Source: Acinetobacter proteolyticus (GTDB taxonomy: Bacteria > Pseudomonadota > Gammaproteobacteria > Pseudomonadales > Moraxellaceae). Taken from it: a stretch of DNA of 64,000 nt. Both the position numbers and the translations under genes were made by a program. The stretch spans positions 3,329,470 through 3,393,469 of the forward strand of contig NZ_KB849179.1 in the NCBI RefSeq assembly GCF_000367945.1, given 5' to 3'. Positions 16,657 through 25,953 of this stretch are shown in pieces (positions within the stretch are counted from its first letter, which is position 1; every line of letters begins with the position of its first letter). Below the pieces are notes generated by a model. That model did not search any database and had not been told where the DNA came from. It was given only the letters and a program-made list of their open reading frames with translations.

Positions 16657-16732
16657 GGCGTGATAGCTCAGTAGGTAGAGCAACGGATTGAAAATCCGTG
16701 TGTCCCCAGTTCGATCCTGGGTCTCGCCACCA
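16657..16732 (+). tRNA. tRNA-Phe (GAA), copy 1
   Basis: 76 bases with encoded CCA. D arm GCTC..GAGC, anticodon stem ACGGA/TCCGT around loop TTGAAAA (anticodon GAA), variable loop GTGTC, T arm CCCAG-TTCGATC-CTGGG. The acceptor stem GGCGTGA/TCTCGCC has an unpaired U5·U68. Identical to copy 2. Confidence 0.97.
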
Positions 16733-16747
16733 TAAATTTGTATTTTC

Positions 16748-16776
16748 AATCCCTGATCCCATCAGGGATTTTTTTT
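16748..16776 (+). terminator. terminator after tRNA-Phe copy 1
   Basis: AATCCCTGAT pairs with ATCAGGGATT, loop CCC, then eight Ts. Confidence 0.85.
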
Positions 16777-16834
16777 ACCCCAAAAAATGATTGCGTGAAA
16801 AATGTGCATTCAAATCAAAAGCTCATGATAATTA

Positions 16835-16863
16835 TTGACTATTGGTCTGAGATACGGCTTAAT
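16835..16863 (+). promoter_or_regulatory. promoter of tRNA-Phe copy 2
   Basis: -35 TTGACT (16835-16840), 17-base spacer, -10 CTTAAT (16858-16863). Confidence 0.65.
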
Positions 16864-16873
16864 ACACCCCATT

Positions 16874-16949
16874 GGCGTGATAGCTCAGTAGGTAGAGCAA
16901 CGGATTGAAAATCCGTGTGTCCCCAGTTCGATCCTGGGTCTCGCCACCA
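16874..16949 (+). tRNA. tRNA-Phe (GAA), copy 2
   Basis: Base-for-base identical to copy 1, including the U5·U68 mismatch and the encoded CCA. The flanks differ, and it has its own promoter and terminator. Confidence 0.97.
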
Positions 16950-16954
16950 TATTC

Positions 16955-16989
16955 AAAAAGCCTCAAACGAAAGTTTGGGGCTTTTTTTA
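16955..16989 (+). terminator. terminator after tRNA-Phe copy 2
   Basis: AAGCCTCAAAC pairs with GTTTGGGGCTT (one G·U pair), GAAA tetraloop, then seven Ts. Confidence 0.85.
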
Positions 16990-17046
16990 TTGCTTCAATA
17001 TTTTGTTATATTGATGACAAGTAGAAAAATTGAAGAATAAACTCGC

Positions 17047-17784
17047 ATGAAAGACTTATTCTCTGAACACAGTGAACTTTATCAACAGGCACGGCCGACC
17101 TATCCACAATCATTGGTTAATAGCTTAATCAAGCAACTGAATGGCTTTGCCTGTGCATGGGACTGTGGGGCAGGTTCTGGGCAGTTAACCCAGCTGATCG
17201 CTCCCTATTTTAAGCAAGTGGTTGCAACTGATCTCAGTCAAAATCAATTAGATCAGGCCCCAGTATTACCCAATGTGCAGTATTTACAGCAAGCCGCCGA
17301 GCAGCCTGTATTTGCAGATCAGTCTTTTGATTTAATTACTGTCGCCCAAGCGATTCACTGGTTTGATTTTGAAAAATTCTATGCAGAAGTAAAACGAACA
17401 TTGAAGCCAGATGGTCTTTTTGCCGTAATTGGTTATGGCTTAATTCAGTTGGATGATACAGATCTAAATCAGCGAATCGATCAACTCTATCACTATACTT
17501 TAAAGGGTTTTTGGGATGCAGAGCGACGTTATATTGATGAGCTTTATCAAAGCATTCCCTTTCCCTTTGAGGAAATCAGCATGCCGCAGTTTCAGATTGA
17601 GTTGAGTTGGACAGGGCCGCAATTGTGGGATTATTTAAACACTTGGTCTGCGGTAAAGCATTATCAAGATCAACAGCATGTTAGCCCTTTAGCGAGCTTG
17701 CAAGACATTTTACAGATACAGCAGCCGATTGCAGTCCGTTTTCCAATTTTGCTCAGAGTCGGGCGCTTAGCTACTTCTGGATAG
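17047..17784 (+). CDS. class I SAM-dependent methyltransferase
   Basis: 245 aa, Rossmann-fold methyltransferase (Methyltransf_11 type). The SAM-binding motif I is WDCGAGSGQLTQLI (about residues 38-51), motif II VVATDLSQNQL, and motif IV FDLITVAQAIHWFD. It resembles small ubiquitous methyltransferases of unknown substrate. The ATG at 17047 starts MKDLFSEHSELYQQARPTYP, typical of this group. It is a single gene between the tRNA-Phe pair and a bidirectional terminator. Confidence 0.83.
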   Translation: MKDLFSEHSELYQQARPTYPQSLVNSLIKQLNGFACAWDCGAGSGQLTQLIAPYFKQVVATDLSQNQLDQAPVLPNVQYLQQAAEQPVFADQSFDLITVAQAIHWFDFEKFYAEVKRTLKPDGLFAVIGYGLIQLDDTDLNQRIDQLYHYTLKGFWDAERRYIDELYQSIPFPFEEISMPQFQIELSWTGPQLWDYLNTWSAVKHYQDQQHVSPLASLQDILQIQQPIAVRFPILLRVGRLATSG

Positions 17785-17790
17785 AAAAAT

Positions 17791-17819
17791 AAAAAAGCAT
17801 GTCGGAACATGCTTTTTTA
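17791..17819. terminator. bidirectional terminator
   Basis: AAAAAGCATGT pairs with ACATGCTTTTT, loop CGGA. It lies between the converging methyltransferase and CoA-transferase genes. Confidence 0.85.
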
Positions 17820-17838
17820 TTTGGCTTGACGCGATGCG

Positions 17839-19356
17839 TTAAGCAGACTTTGCGATAGCTGCAGGCGCTAACATATGACCTGTTTCTTCAAAATTGGCAT
17901 GCCAAGATAAGGCTTCACGAAGAATGTGGGGGGTATGTCCACCGCGTGCGCAAGCACGGTCAAAGTAATCGTTAAGCGCACCTTGATACAGTGGATGTAC
18001 ACAGTTATCAATAATCACACGGGCTCGTTCACGTGGCGCTAAACCACGTAGGTCAGCAAGACCCACTTCAGTTACTAAAATATCAACATCATGTTCATTG
18101 TGGTCGACATGGCTGACCATTGGCACGATTGATGAAATATCCCCGCCTTTGGCAATAGATTTGGTCACGAAGATCGCAAGGTGCGCGTTACGAGCAAAGT
18201 CACCTGAACCCCCAATACCATTCATCATCTTGGTACCACAGACATGGGTTGAGTTCACGTTGCCGTAGATATCAAACTCAAGAGCGGTGTTAATGCCAAT
18301 AATACCCAAACGACGCACAAGCTCTGGATGATTAGAGATTTCTTGTGGGCGTAATACCAATTTGTCTTTGTAGTGTTCAAGGTTACCGAAAACCCGCTCG
18401 CCACATTGTGCCGATAAAGTGATTGAGCTGCCCGAAGCAAACTTCATCTTGCCGGCATCAATTAACTCAAACGTACAGTCTTGCAATACTTCTGAATACA
18501 TGACCAAGTCTTCAAAATTCGAGTCTTTCAGACCAGTAAGCACCGCATTGGCAATTGAACCAATCCCCGCCTGTAATGGGCCTAAGTTTTTCGCTAAACG
18601 ACCTGCAGCCACTTCCTGTTCAAAGAATTTGATCAAGTGGTTGGCAATGCCTTGAGTCTCAGCATCAGGTGCAGTCACCGTTGATGGTGAATCTGCGGTG
18701 TCATTAAAGACAATCCCCACGATTTTTGCAGGATCGATTGGAATCGCAGTCGAACCAATACGGTCATCCACTTGAGTTAATGGGAGTGGTGTACGGGTTG
18801 GACGATAAGTCGGGATATAAATATCGTGTAAACCTTCAAAGTTCTCACTCAAAGATGTATTGATTTCGACAATGACTTTTTCTGCAAAAATGGCAAAACT
18901 CGCTGAGTTACCGACAGAAGTGGTTGGAACAATATGACCATCCTCAGTAATGGCAACGGCTTCAATCACCGCAACATCTGGGCGTTTAAGCTGCTGATTA
19001 CGCATCTGTTCAACAGTTTCAGACAAATGTTGGTCGATAAACATCACTTCGCCGTTATTAATGGCACGACGCAAAGTATTATCGACTTGGAATGGCATAC
19101 GACGTGCAAGAACACCGGCTTCCGTCAATTGTTTGTCTAAGTCGTTGCCGAGGCTTGCACCGGTAATTAATGTGATTTTTAACGGATTTTTTTTAGCTTG
19201 TTCAACCAATGCTTGTGGTACAGCTTTCGCTTCACCGGCACGGGTAAAACCGCTCATACCCACCGTCATATCATTTTTAATAAACTGAGCTGCCTGCTCT
19301 GCACTCATCACTTTGTCATGCAGTGCTGCAAGACGAATACGACTTAAAGACATCAT
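17839..19356 (-). CDS. acetyl-CoA hydrolase/transferase family protein, probable succinyl-CoA:acetate CoA-transferase
   Basis: 505 aa, class I CoA-transferase of the AarC/Cat1/Ach1 group, cytoplasmic. It moves CoA between succinyl-CoA and acetate, and so activates acetate or balances acyl-CoA pools. The active-site glutamate is expected in VMYSEVLQDCTFEL, and the oxyanion glycines in GIGGSGDFARNA. N-terminal GMSGFTRAGEAKAVPQAL and C-terminal LAPRERARVIIDNCVHPLYQ (core LAPRERARVII) fit the family. Two adjacent ATGs, 19356 and 19353, are possible starts. Confidence 0.88.
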   Translation of the reverse strand: MMSLSRIRLAALHDKVMSAEQAAQFIKNDMTVGMSGFTRAGEAKAVPQALVEQAKKNPLKITLITGASLGNDLDKQLTEAGVLARRMPFQVDNTLRRAINNGEVMFIDQHLSETVEQMRNQQLKRPDVAVIEAVAITEDGHIVPTTSVGNSASFAIFAEKVIVEINTSLSENFEGLHDIYIPTYRPTRTPLPLTQVDDRIGSTAIPIDPAKIVGIVFNDTADSPSTVTAPDAETQGIANHLIKFFEQEVAAGRLAKNLGPLQAGIGSIANAVLTGLKDSNFEDLVMYSEVLQDCTFELIDAGKMKFASGSSITLSAQCGERVFGNLEHYKDKLVLRPQEISNHPELVRRLGIIGINTALEFDIYGNVNSTHVCGTKMMNGIGGSGDFARNAHLAIFVTKSIAKGGDISSIVPMVSHVDHNEHDVDILVTEVGLADLRGLAPRERARVIIDNCVHPLYQGALNDYFDRACARGGHTPHILREALSWHANFEETGHMLAPAAIAKSA

Positions 19357-19646
19357 CCATTCTCAATATTGCTTTTCATTGGATATGGATTTTAGCGCTA
19401 AAACATGAAAAGTGAATTGAAATAAGGCTAAGGTCTAATACAGCTGCATACGCTTTATTCATCTGCTTTTCAGTTGCTTATTTTCTGTGTGATATTTGAT
19501 TGAATTTATACAGGAAAGAAATTTTAGAGCAGGAGGTTTGTTTGGTTTGGACCAGTATAAAACTGAACCAAAGCCAACCCTCCTGCAGCAATTGGACTGA
19601 AGACTTTAGTCGAAGAGGCATGACAGACGATGCAGATCAGGTCACG
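19357..19646. other. intergenic region with long imperfect inverted repeat
   Basis: No gene is seen. Arms at 19529-19550 and 19567-19586 share GCAGGAGG / CCTCCTGC plus further imperfect pairing, with about 16 bases between them. There is no T-run, so it is not a clear terminator. The rest holds the promoter region of the CoA-transferase gene. Confidence 0.5.
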
Positions 19647-21101
19647 TTAAAAATGCCCTGTTAGCGTCTGTTTTATTTTGTCGATGGCATTGTTCTGTGG
19701 CTCGTCACTTGGTGCTATAGGAATCGGGAGGGAAATCACCACTTCCAAACCGCCTTGCTCGCGGTTGCGGATGCTGATCTGTCCTTGGTGAATATCGACA
19801 ATCCGTTTTACGATCGCCAAACCTAAACCACTGCCTTGAATTGTCCGTGCTGAATTACCACGTACGAAAGGTTGCATTAACTCTTCGACTTGATCGGGTG
19901 GAATGCCTTCACCATGATCGGTCACCGTAATTAAGATGTGCTCATCGACATGACTGGCGGATAATTCAATCGGCTCCGCGCCATAGCGTTTGGCATTGTT
20001 AATTAAATTGGCAATCAGGCGTTTTAAAGACAAGCTTCGCGCAGGAATGATCGGCAACTCTTGTGCTTCAAAACGGATGTCCAGTGGTTTGAATTGCACC
20101 ACCAGTTCTTGCAGTAGAGTATTCAGGTTGGTCTCTGTCAGTTCTTCGTCCGAACCATCCCGCATATAGGAAATGAACTGATTGAGAATCGCGTCCATGT
20201 CGTCGACATCGTAGATCAGGCCTTCACGGAAAAACTCATCAGGCAGCATTTCTGCGGTCAAACGAATACGCGTCAATGGTGTGCGCAAGTCGTGTGAAAT
20301 CCCTGCCAACATAATCTGACGATCACGTTCGGTTTGTTCAAGCGTATACACCATATGGTTAAAAGCTTGGTTAACTTGACGGATTTCGAGTGGCCCATGA
20401 TTGGTGTCGAGATAAGGTGCTTTGCCGGTTTTACTGTAATTGTTGGCTGTATTTTGTAAGCGACGCAAAGGTCGGTTCATTTGCCGAACCAAAATTAAAA
20501 TAATAATGGACGATACAATGGGAACACCAAATAACCAACCAGCAATCAGTTCAACACTATAATTGGTATAGGTTTTTAAAGGTTCTCTCACCCAGTTCCC
20601 GTTCATTTCTGGTGTTTGAATCCAGATGCGTGGAATCGGTTTAAATTTAAAATAAACCGTAACGTTTTCTACACCCAGCTCTTTGGCTAGTTTGGACTCA
20701 ATTTGATTGGTAAATAGTTCCGCTAAGAATTTATCTTCAACTCTGGGAAATTCTTTGGGATCAGTCACATATTCAATGCCAATACGATTTTTTAACCATG
20801 TATCGACATCCACTTCACTATCGCGATGCAGAATTCGAATATCTGGATTATTGACCAGTTCCAATTCAATCGCGAGGTAGCGGGCATGTTGTTGTAACTC
20901 TGGAAGATAAAGTGTTCGCCAAAAGAACCACAAAGACATAAACAGGCTAAAGAACACCATGAATAAGACCAGAATGGTGGTGCGCATAGCAGCGGAACGC
21001 GGTTTAATTTTATCTAAAAAACGTTCCCATTTGGTTCGTGGCCTTTCTGAATAAGCCGAAAAATCCGTAAATTCTTGTGGATCAATTGGTTCAAGTTTCA
21101 A
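19647..21101 (-). CDS. envZ: osmosensor histidine kinase EnvZ
   Basis: 484 aa inner-membrane sensor kinase partner of OmpR. TM1 is about residues 41-62, the periplasmic sensor 65-180, TM2 185-206, HAMP to about 255. The phosphorylated His270 is in AGISHDLRTPLTR, and the ATPase boxes are LIANLINNAKRYG (N), VTDHGEGIP (G1) and GSGLGLAIVKRI (G2). The N-terminal cytoplasmic extension of about 40 residues is longer than in E. coli EnvZ. It starts 17 bases after ompR, so it is one operon. In Acinetobacter this pair influences envelope and stress functions. Confidence 0.93.
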   Translation of the reverse strand: MKLEPIDPQEFTDFSAYSERPRTKWERFLDKIKPRSAAMRTTILVLFMVFFSLFMSLWFFWRTLYLPELQQHARYLAIELELVNNPDIRILHRDSEVDVDTWLKNRIGIEYVTDPKEFPRVEDKFLAELFTNQIESKLAKELGVENVTVYFKFKPIPRIWIQTPEMNGNWVREPLKTYTNYSVELIAGWLFGVPIVSSIIILILVRQMNRPLRRLQNTANNYSKTGKAPYLDTNHGPLEIRQVNQAFNHMVYTLEQTERDRQIMLAGISHDLRTPLTRIRLTAEMLPDEFFREGLIYDVDDMDAILNQFISYMRDGSDEELTETNLNTLLQELVVQFKPLDIRFEAQELPIIPARSLSLKRLIANLINNAKRYGAEPIELSASHVDEHILITVTDHGEGIPPDQVEELMQPFVRGNSARTIQGSGLGLAIVKRIVDIHQGQISIRNREQGGLEVVISLPIPIAPSDEPQNNAIDKIKQTLTGHF

Positions 21102-21118
21102 CGTTTATTTCCCAAAAC

Positions 21119-21883
21119 TTATTCAGCGCCATCTGGAACAAAAACGTAGCCTACGCCCCAAACGGTTTGGATATAGCGAGCACGCGCAGGGTTATCTTCA
21201 ATTAAACGGCGTAGACGAGAGACTTGCACATCAATCGAACGCTCCATTGCGCCCCATTCACGGCCACGTGCCAAATTCATTAGCTTGTCACGCGTTAATG
21301 GTTCACGTGGATGCTGTACCAATGCTTTCAATACCGCAAACTCGCCCGTGGTGAGGGTAACGACCTGACCTTCACGGGTCAGTGTACGAGTGGATAAATC
21401 TAAAGACCATGGGCCAAAGCTGACCACTTCCACTTGTTGGCTCGGTGCACCCGGTACTTCACGCACTTGACGACGTAACACGGCACGGATACGTGCCAAT
21501 AACTCATTCGGGTTAAACGGTTTTGGCAAATAGTCATCTGCGCCTGCTTCCAGACCGGCAATACGGTCAGAGTCACTACCACGCGCAGTGAGCATGATAA
21601 TCGGGGTATCGATATTGGATTGGCGTAAACGACGGCAAATGCTTAAACCGTCTTCGACAGGAAGCATAAAATCAAGCACGATAAGCGAGAACAGTTCACG
21701 TTGCAGTAAACGGTCCATTTGTGTTGCATCATGGGCAGTTTTTACCACAAAGCCTTTATCTTCCAAAAAGCGTTGTAACAGCGTACGCAAGCGCACATCG
21801 TCATCGACCACTAAGATGCGTTCGACCCGGTCTGTCTCATGGTGCACAGTTTCCGTCGATTCGGCAGGTACAACTAAACTCAT
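21119..21883 (-). CDS. ompR: response regulator OmpR
   Basis: 254 aa. The receiver domain has acidic pocket VVDDDVRLR, phospho-acceptor Asp71 in LIVLDFMLPVEDG and Lys121 in DDYLPKPFNPNELLARI. The C-terminal winged helix is of the OmpR/PhoB type (FAVLKALVQHPREPLTRDKL, AMERSIDVQVSRLRRLIE), ending VGYVFVPDGAE. The N terminus carries about 20 extra residues relative to E. coli. First gene of the ompR-envZ operon, with a GGAG ribosome site before the ATG. Confidence 0.95.
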   Translation of the reverse strand: MSLVVPAESTETVHHETDRVERILVVDDDVRLRTLLQRFLEDKGFVVKTAHDATQMDRLLQRELFSLIVLDFMLPVEDGLSICRRLRQSNIDTPIIMLTARGSDSDRIAGLEAGADDYLPKPFNPNELLARIRAVLRRQVREVPGAPSQQVEVVSFGPWSLDLSTRTLTREGQVVTLTTGEFAVLKALVQHPREPLTRDKLMNLARGREWGAMERSIDVQVSRLRRLIEDNPARARYIQTVWGVGYVFVPDGAE

Positions 21884-22222
21884 GATGTGCTCCTTTATCG
21901 TTTATTGTCATCGTCTTTATGCAATGCGATTGTGAAATATCAATACAACTTTGAGTATACGATTCATTGCACAGTTTTGGCTATGTTATAAAGCAACAAA
22001 TATTGCCAATAAAATCAAGAGATAGATACCAAATATATACAGGCAAAATGATGACAATCAATCTATTTTTCAATATTTAGGCGAAAAAATCTTGGTATTT
22101 TAGAAACATTCCGAGATTTGCATAAACTACTCTCACAATATTCAAAAAAACAATGGTGGATTTTATAGCCATGAACTTTATAATCAGTGCTTTTAGACTT
22201 AACCCTTGTGGAATCAATCACG
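21884..22222. promoter_or_regulatory. divergent spacer between ompR and tex
   Basis: 339 AT-rich bases, no gene of normal size. A 19-codon frame at 22171-22230 (ATGAACTTTATA...) overlaps the tex start by 8 bases, but its ribosome site is poorly placed and I do not call it. Confidence 0.4.
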
Positions 22223-24580
22223 ATGACTGACTTAGTTCAGCAGTTGGCAAATGAACTTGCCGTACGTCCAAACCAAGTAGAAGCTGCTATTCGTTTAATT
22301 GATGAAGGTGCTAGCGTTCCTTTTATTGCACGTTACCGTAAAGAAGTCACGCAAGGCTTAGACGATACGCAATTACGTCAACTCGATACACGTTTAACTT
22401 ATTTACGTGATTTATACGAGCGTCGTGAGAAGGTGATCCAATCTTTACAAGAACAAGATAAATTAAGCGATGATTTATTAGCACGCGTCAATGCAGCAGA
22501 CACCAAGAATGCATTAGAAGAAATTTACGCGCCATACCGTCCGAAACGGACCAGCAAATCATTTAAAGCAAAAGAGGCTGGCCTCGGGGTGATTGCTGAA
22601 AAAATTATTGCTGATCAAGTTGATCCCACTGAAGCTTTAGCGGGCTTTAGCCATGAAGACTACCCAGACGTAGAAAGCCAGCTGGATGCAATTCAGCATA
22701 TCTTGATTGATGATTGGGCACAAAATATTGCTTTAACCACTGAATTAAAACAAACTTTTGCTAAAACTGCAGTCTTGAAAAGTGCAGTGGCTTCTGATGA
22801 GAAAAAAGAAGTTGGTAAAAAGTTCCGTGATTATTTTGAGTTTTCTGAGAACCTCAATAAAGTGCCATCGCATCGTTTATTGGCAATGTTACGTGGTCGC
22901 CAAGAAAATGTATTGGGCTTGAAAGTAGATGGCGAAGATGATGCGCCATTGGCTCGTATTGAAACAGAATATAATCTTGAGCAAATTCAACCACAAAGCC
23001 GTCAGGATTATTTAAAGCAAACGGCTAAACTGTTCTGGTTAGGCAAAATTCGTCCACAAATCGAACATTCCTTATTAACAGATAAACGTTTGGCTGCCGA
23101 AGCTGAAGCAATGGATGTATTTGCTGAAAACTTACGCCATTTATTACTCTCCGCACCTGCAGGCAGTCGCACTACATTAGGGGTAGACCCTGGTATCCGT
23201 ACTGGGGTGAAGCTTGCTGTGGTCAGTGATGCAGGCGATGTATTGGCGCATAGCACCATCTACCCATTTGCCCCGAAAGAAGATAAAGCAGGCTCGATTG
23301 CTGAACTTGCACGTTTATGTCGAGAGTTCCACGTGGAACTTATTGCGATTGGTAATGGTACCGCAAGCCGTGAAACAGAAGCGGTTGTTGCTGAAATGAT
23401 GGCAGAAAATACCGATTTAAAACTGACACGTATCACTGTAAGTGAAGCGGGTGCATCGGTTTATTCGGCAAGTGAATTGGCATCACAAGAGCTACCTGAG
23501 CTTGATGTTTCGATTCGTGGCGCAGTGTCAATTGCACGCCGTTTACAAGATCCATTGGCTGAGTTGGTAAAAATCGATCCAAAATCGATTGGTGTAGGTC
23601 AATATCAACATGACGTCAACCAAACCGGTCTCGCAAAAACACTGGATGCTGTGGTTGAAGACTGTGTGAATGCGGTGGGTGTAGACGTGAATACAGCGTC
23701 ACCCGCGATCTTGGCCTATATTGCGGGTCTAAATAAGTCGATTGCGCAACAAATTGTTGAATACCGTAAAGAAAACGGTCGTTTTGACAACCGTCAGGCA
23801 TTGAAGAAAGTACCACGTTTAGGTGAGCGTACTTTTGAACAATCTGCGGGCTTCTTGCGTGTGCAAAATGGTTCAGAGCCATTAGATGCCTCAGCCGTTC
23901 ACCCTGAAAGTTATGGTCTGGTGGAAAAAATTGTTGCAGCAAAAGCGACAACAGTAAAAGACATTATCGGGAATACTGAAATTATTCGCCAAGTCAAAGC
24001 CGATGAATTTGTGGATGACAAATTTGGTCTACCGACCATTCAAGACGTTTTGGCTGAATTGGAAAAACCGGGTCGTGATCCACGCCCAGAATTCCGTACT
24101 GCAAAATTCCGTGAAGACATTACTGAAGTTGCACAATTGACTGAAGGCTTACAACTTGAAGGTGTTGTGACCAATGTGACCAACTTTGGTGCCTTCGTCG
24201 ATGTGGGTGTACATCAAGATGGTCTCGTGCATATTTCTGAACTTGCCAATGAATTTGTGTCTGATCCACATAAAGTGGTGAAACCAGGCCAAATCGTGCA
24301 AGTACGTGTGATGCAAGTCGACGTGGAACGTAATCGCGTGAACTTGAGTATGCGTGCGGAAGGTTCTGCTCCAGCCAAAGCGGCACGGTCTCAACAGCGT
24401 CCTCAACAAGACCGTGCTGAACGTTCAGAACGTAAGCCACAAGGTCAACGTCCACCACGTAAAGAGGGTGATGCTAAGCGTCCACAACATCACAAGCCAA
24501 AATCTGAAAAACCACAAGAGCAAAAAATTGGTGGTTTAGGTGCGCTGTTATTGCAAGCTGGGATTAAAGGTTCTAAATAA
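22223..24580 (+). CDS. tex: Tex-type S1 RNA-binding transcription accessory protein
   Basis: 785 aa, length typical of Tex. Order of domains: N-terminal helical domain (PFIARYRKEVTQGLDDTQLR), YqgF/RNase H-like fold near residue 320 (LGVDPGIRTGVKLAVVSD), helix-hairpin-helix pair near 500 (AYIAGLNKSIAQQIVEYR), S1 domain near 640-715 (GVVTNVTNFGAFVDVGVHQDG, core GAFVDVG). A basic Gln/Pro/Arg-rich tail of about 60 residues comes before a conserved-looking GGLGALLLQAG end. It binds RNA and affects transcription and stress survival. The start at 22223 (MTDLVQQLANEL) fits homologues better than the TTG at 22187. Confidence 0.95.
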   Translation: MTDLVQQLANELAVRPNQVEAAIRLIDEGASVPFIARYRKEVTQGLDDTQLRQLDTRLTYLRDLYERREKVIQSLQEQDKLSDDLLARVNAADTKNALEEIYAPYRPKRTSKSFKAKEAGLGVIAEKIIADQVDPTEALAGFSHEDYPDVESQLDAIQHILIDDWAQNIALTTELKQTFAKTAVLKSAVASDEKKEVGKKFRDYFEFSENLNKVPSHRLLAMLRGRQENVLGLKVDGEDDAPLARIETEYNLEQIQPQSRQDYLKQTAKLFWLGKIRPQIEHSLLTDKRLAAEAEAMDVFAENLRHLLLSAPAGSRTTLGVDPGIRTGVKLAVVSDAGDVLAHSTIYPFAPKEDKAGSIAELARLCREFHVELIAIGNGTASRETEAVVAEMMAENTDLKLTRITVSEAGASVYSASELASQELPELDVSIRGAVSIARRLQDPLAELVKIDPKSIGVGQYQHDVNQTGLAKTLDAVVEDCVNAVGVDVNTASPAILAYIAGLNKSIAQQIVEYRKENGRFDNRQALKKVPRLGERTFEQSAGFLRVQNGSEPLDASAVHPESYGLVEKIVAAKATTVKDIIGNTEIIRQVKADEFVDDKFGLPTIQDVLAELEKPGRDPRPEFRTAKFREDITEVAQLTEGLQLEGVVTNVTNFGAFVDVGVHQDGLVHISELANEFVSDPHKVVKPGQIVQVRVMQVDVERNRVNLSMRAEGSAPAKAARSQQRPQQDRAERSERKPQGQRPPRKEGDAKRPQHHKPKSEKPQEQKIGGLGALLLQAGIKGSK

Positions 24581-24590
24581 TTGAGCAATT

Positions 24591-24624
24591 AAATAAAAGC
24601 CTCCGAAGGAGGCTTTTATTTTGA
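24591..24624 (+). terminator. terminator of tex
   Basis: A perfect 14-base stem with GAA loop (24591-24604 and 24608-24621), core GCCTCC/GGAGGC, with an A-run and T-run. Confidence 0.9.
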
Positions 24625-24689
24625 GTGAGAGGGTTCTAATTTTTGCATGTCTGTGACGGCAATAAACATAAAAAACGAAGGGTTAAATA

Positions 24690-25178
24690 ATGAAAAAAAT
24701 ATTGTTTGTATTGGCGATTGCAGCTTGGAGCTTTGCTGCGCTGGCAAAAGTCCCTTATAACGCAACCGCTGACTGTCGCTTTGATTATGATGATTTTGAT
24801 TTTTGCTCCAAACGCAGCATTGCTCAATATAAAGCTGCATTGGCAAAACAGTTGCCAAACTTTGATGCAACAAAAATTTTGCTTAATGTCGGATCAACTC
24901 AAGAGATTCGTTATGTGGTAATAGATACGCAAACAGGTGTGGTGTTTCCGTTACGTGATGCAGTCTTAGGCTTTAAAGATGAAAAAGGCGAATTAAACGG
25001 TCAGCCTGCATTGATTCAATTTTCGCTTAAACAACCACAACTGTGCATTCAAGGCAGTGTTGATGCCTATCGAGATGCCTATGATAATGTCAAAGTATGC
25101 TATCACATGAAAAAAGATTCGATGCTCAAATATGGTCAAGAGATGAGACGGGTTGATCTTCCGGTAATATTAAACTAA
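24690..25178 (+). CDS. secreted hypothetical protein, 162 aa
   Basis: Clear signal peptide (MKKILFVLAIAAWSFAALA, cleavage before KVPY) followed by about 140 residues with four Cys (DCRF, DFCSK, LCIQG, VCYH) that could form two disulfides in the periplasm. No family recognised. A ribosome site precedes the ATG and tex's terminator isolates it from upstream. It converges on the membrane-protein gene at 25210 with no evident terminator between. Confidence 0.75.
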   Translation: MKKILFVLAIAAWSFAALAKVPYNATADCRFDYDDFDFCSKRSIAQYKAALAKQLPNFDATKILLNVGSTQEIRYVVIDTQTGVVFPLRDAVLGFKDEKGELNGQPALIQFSLKQPQLCIQGSVDAYRDAYDNVKVCYHMKKDSMLKYGQEMRRVDLPVILN

Positions 25179-25209
25179 TTCTTATTTGAATGACCTGCTA
25201 CGGGCGATT

Positions 25210-25953
25210 TTATGGATGCTCAAGTGGCGCTTTTAATTGGAGCAGTTGTTGTTCTCTTAATTCGAGCTGAGCAATATTTTTTTCATTTGATGCGATTTTT
25301 AATGCTTGGATATCCAGCAGAATCTCATCAAGTAACTGTTGATATTGTTGTGGATTGAGGATTTGAGCAGCGAGCAATATACCATCTGTTTTTGCATGAT
25401 AATTTAAACTAATTTTTCGTAATAGATTTAATGCAAAAGGAGGGCAGAGTAAGGCATCTAATAATAGTTGCATGATTTTAAGCCAGGAAAGCTGGAGTTT
25501 TTTCCTTTTTACAATCACAAACAAAATAGAAATGAGATTTAAACTATAAATAATGACTAAGATGATCGCAACGGCAAGATAGCCTGCTTTAAATAAAATT
25601 AAAAAGGGTAAAACCGCTAAGGTCAGCACAAAGATGAAAATATTGATCCATTGCAGCGGCTTTAAGGTTTGGCTGATATTTTTGAGGTGGACAATATCGT
25701 GGGTATGAACAACGGGCTCAGGATCTTTGATCTTCCAGGCACATTTAAAAAGGAGTTGATGCGATAAAAGTAGGTTTGGGATGAATAAATATTTACGGAA
25801 GACGTTCAGTTGCCGTGAAATCAATTGTGATTTAAAGGGGGATCCCAGCCCCTTTTGAAGATTAAACTCATTATAAAAATAGAGATGAGCCGAGTCATAA
25901 ATATAGAACCCGAGTATCCCAAGTATAATCAATATGTCGAAGGATAACGACAT
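25210..25953 (-). CDS. hypothetical membrane protein coupled to DUF2167 gene
   Basis: 247 aa. An N-terminal hydrophobic segment (residues 5-22), then two spans in about 100-140, and an amphipathic C-terminal region of about 75 residues rich in Leu/Gln that may form a coiled coil (LELREQQLLQLKA). I do not recognise a family. Its ATG directly abuts the stop codon of the DUF2167 gene (TAAATG), so it is translationally coupled to it and the two proteins probably act together. Confidence 0.7.
   Translation of the reverse strand: MSLSFDILIILGILGFYIYDSAHLYFYNEFNLQKGLGSPFKSQLISRQLNVFRKYLFIPNLLLSHQLLFKCAWKIKDPEPVVHTHDIVHLKNISQTLKPLQWINIFIFVLTLAVLPFLILFKAGYLAVAIILVIIYSLNLISILFVIVKRKKLQLSWLKIMQLLLDALLCPPFALNLLRKISLNYHAKTDGILLAAQILNPQQYQQLLDEILLDIQALKIASNEKNIAQLELREQQLLQLKAPLEHP

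Noticed and set aside
22171..22230. 19-codon frame overlapping the tex start, possible leader peptide
   Set aside because: The nearest purine-rich site is too far from its ATG, there is no run of regulatory codons, and a frame this short is expected by chance.
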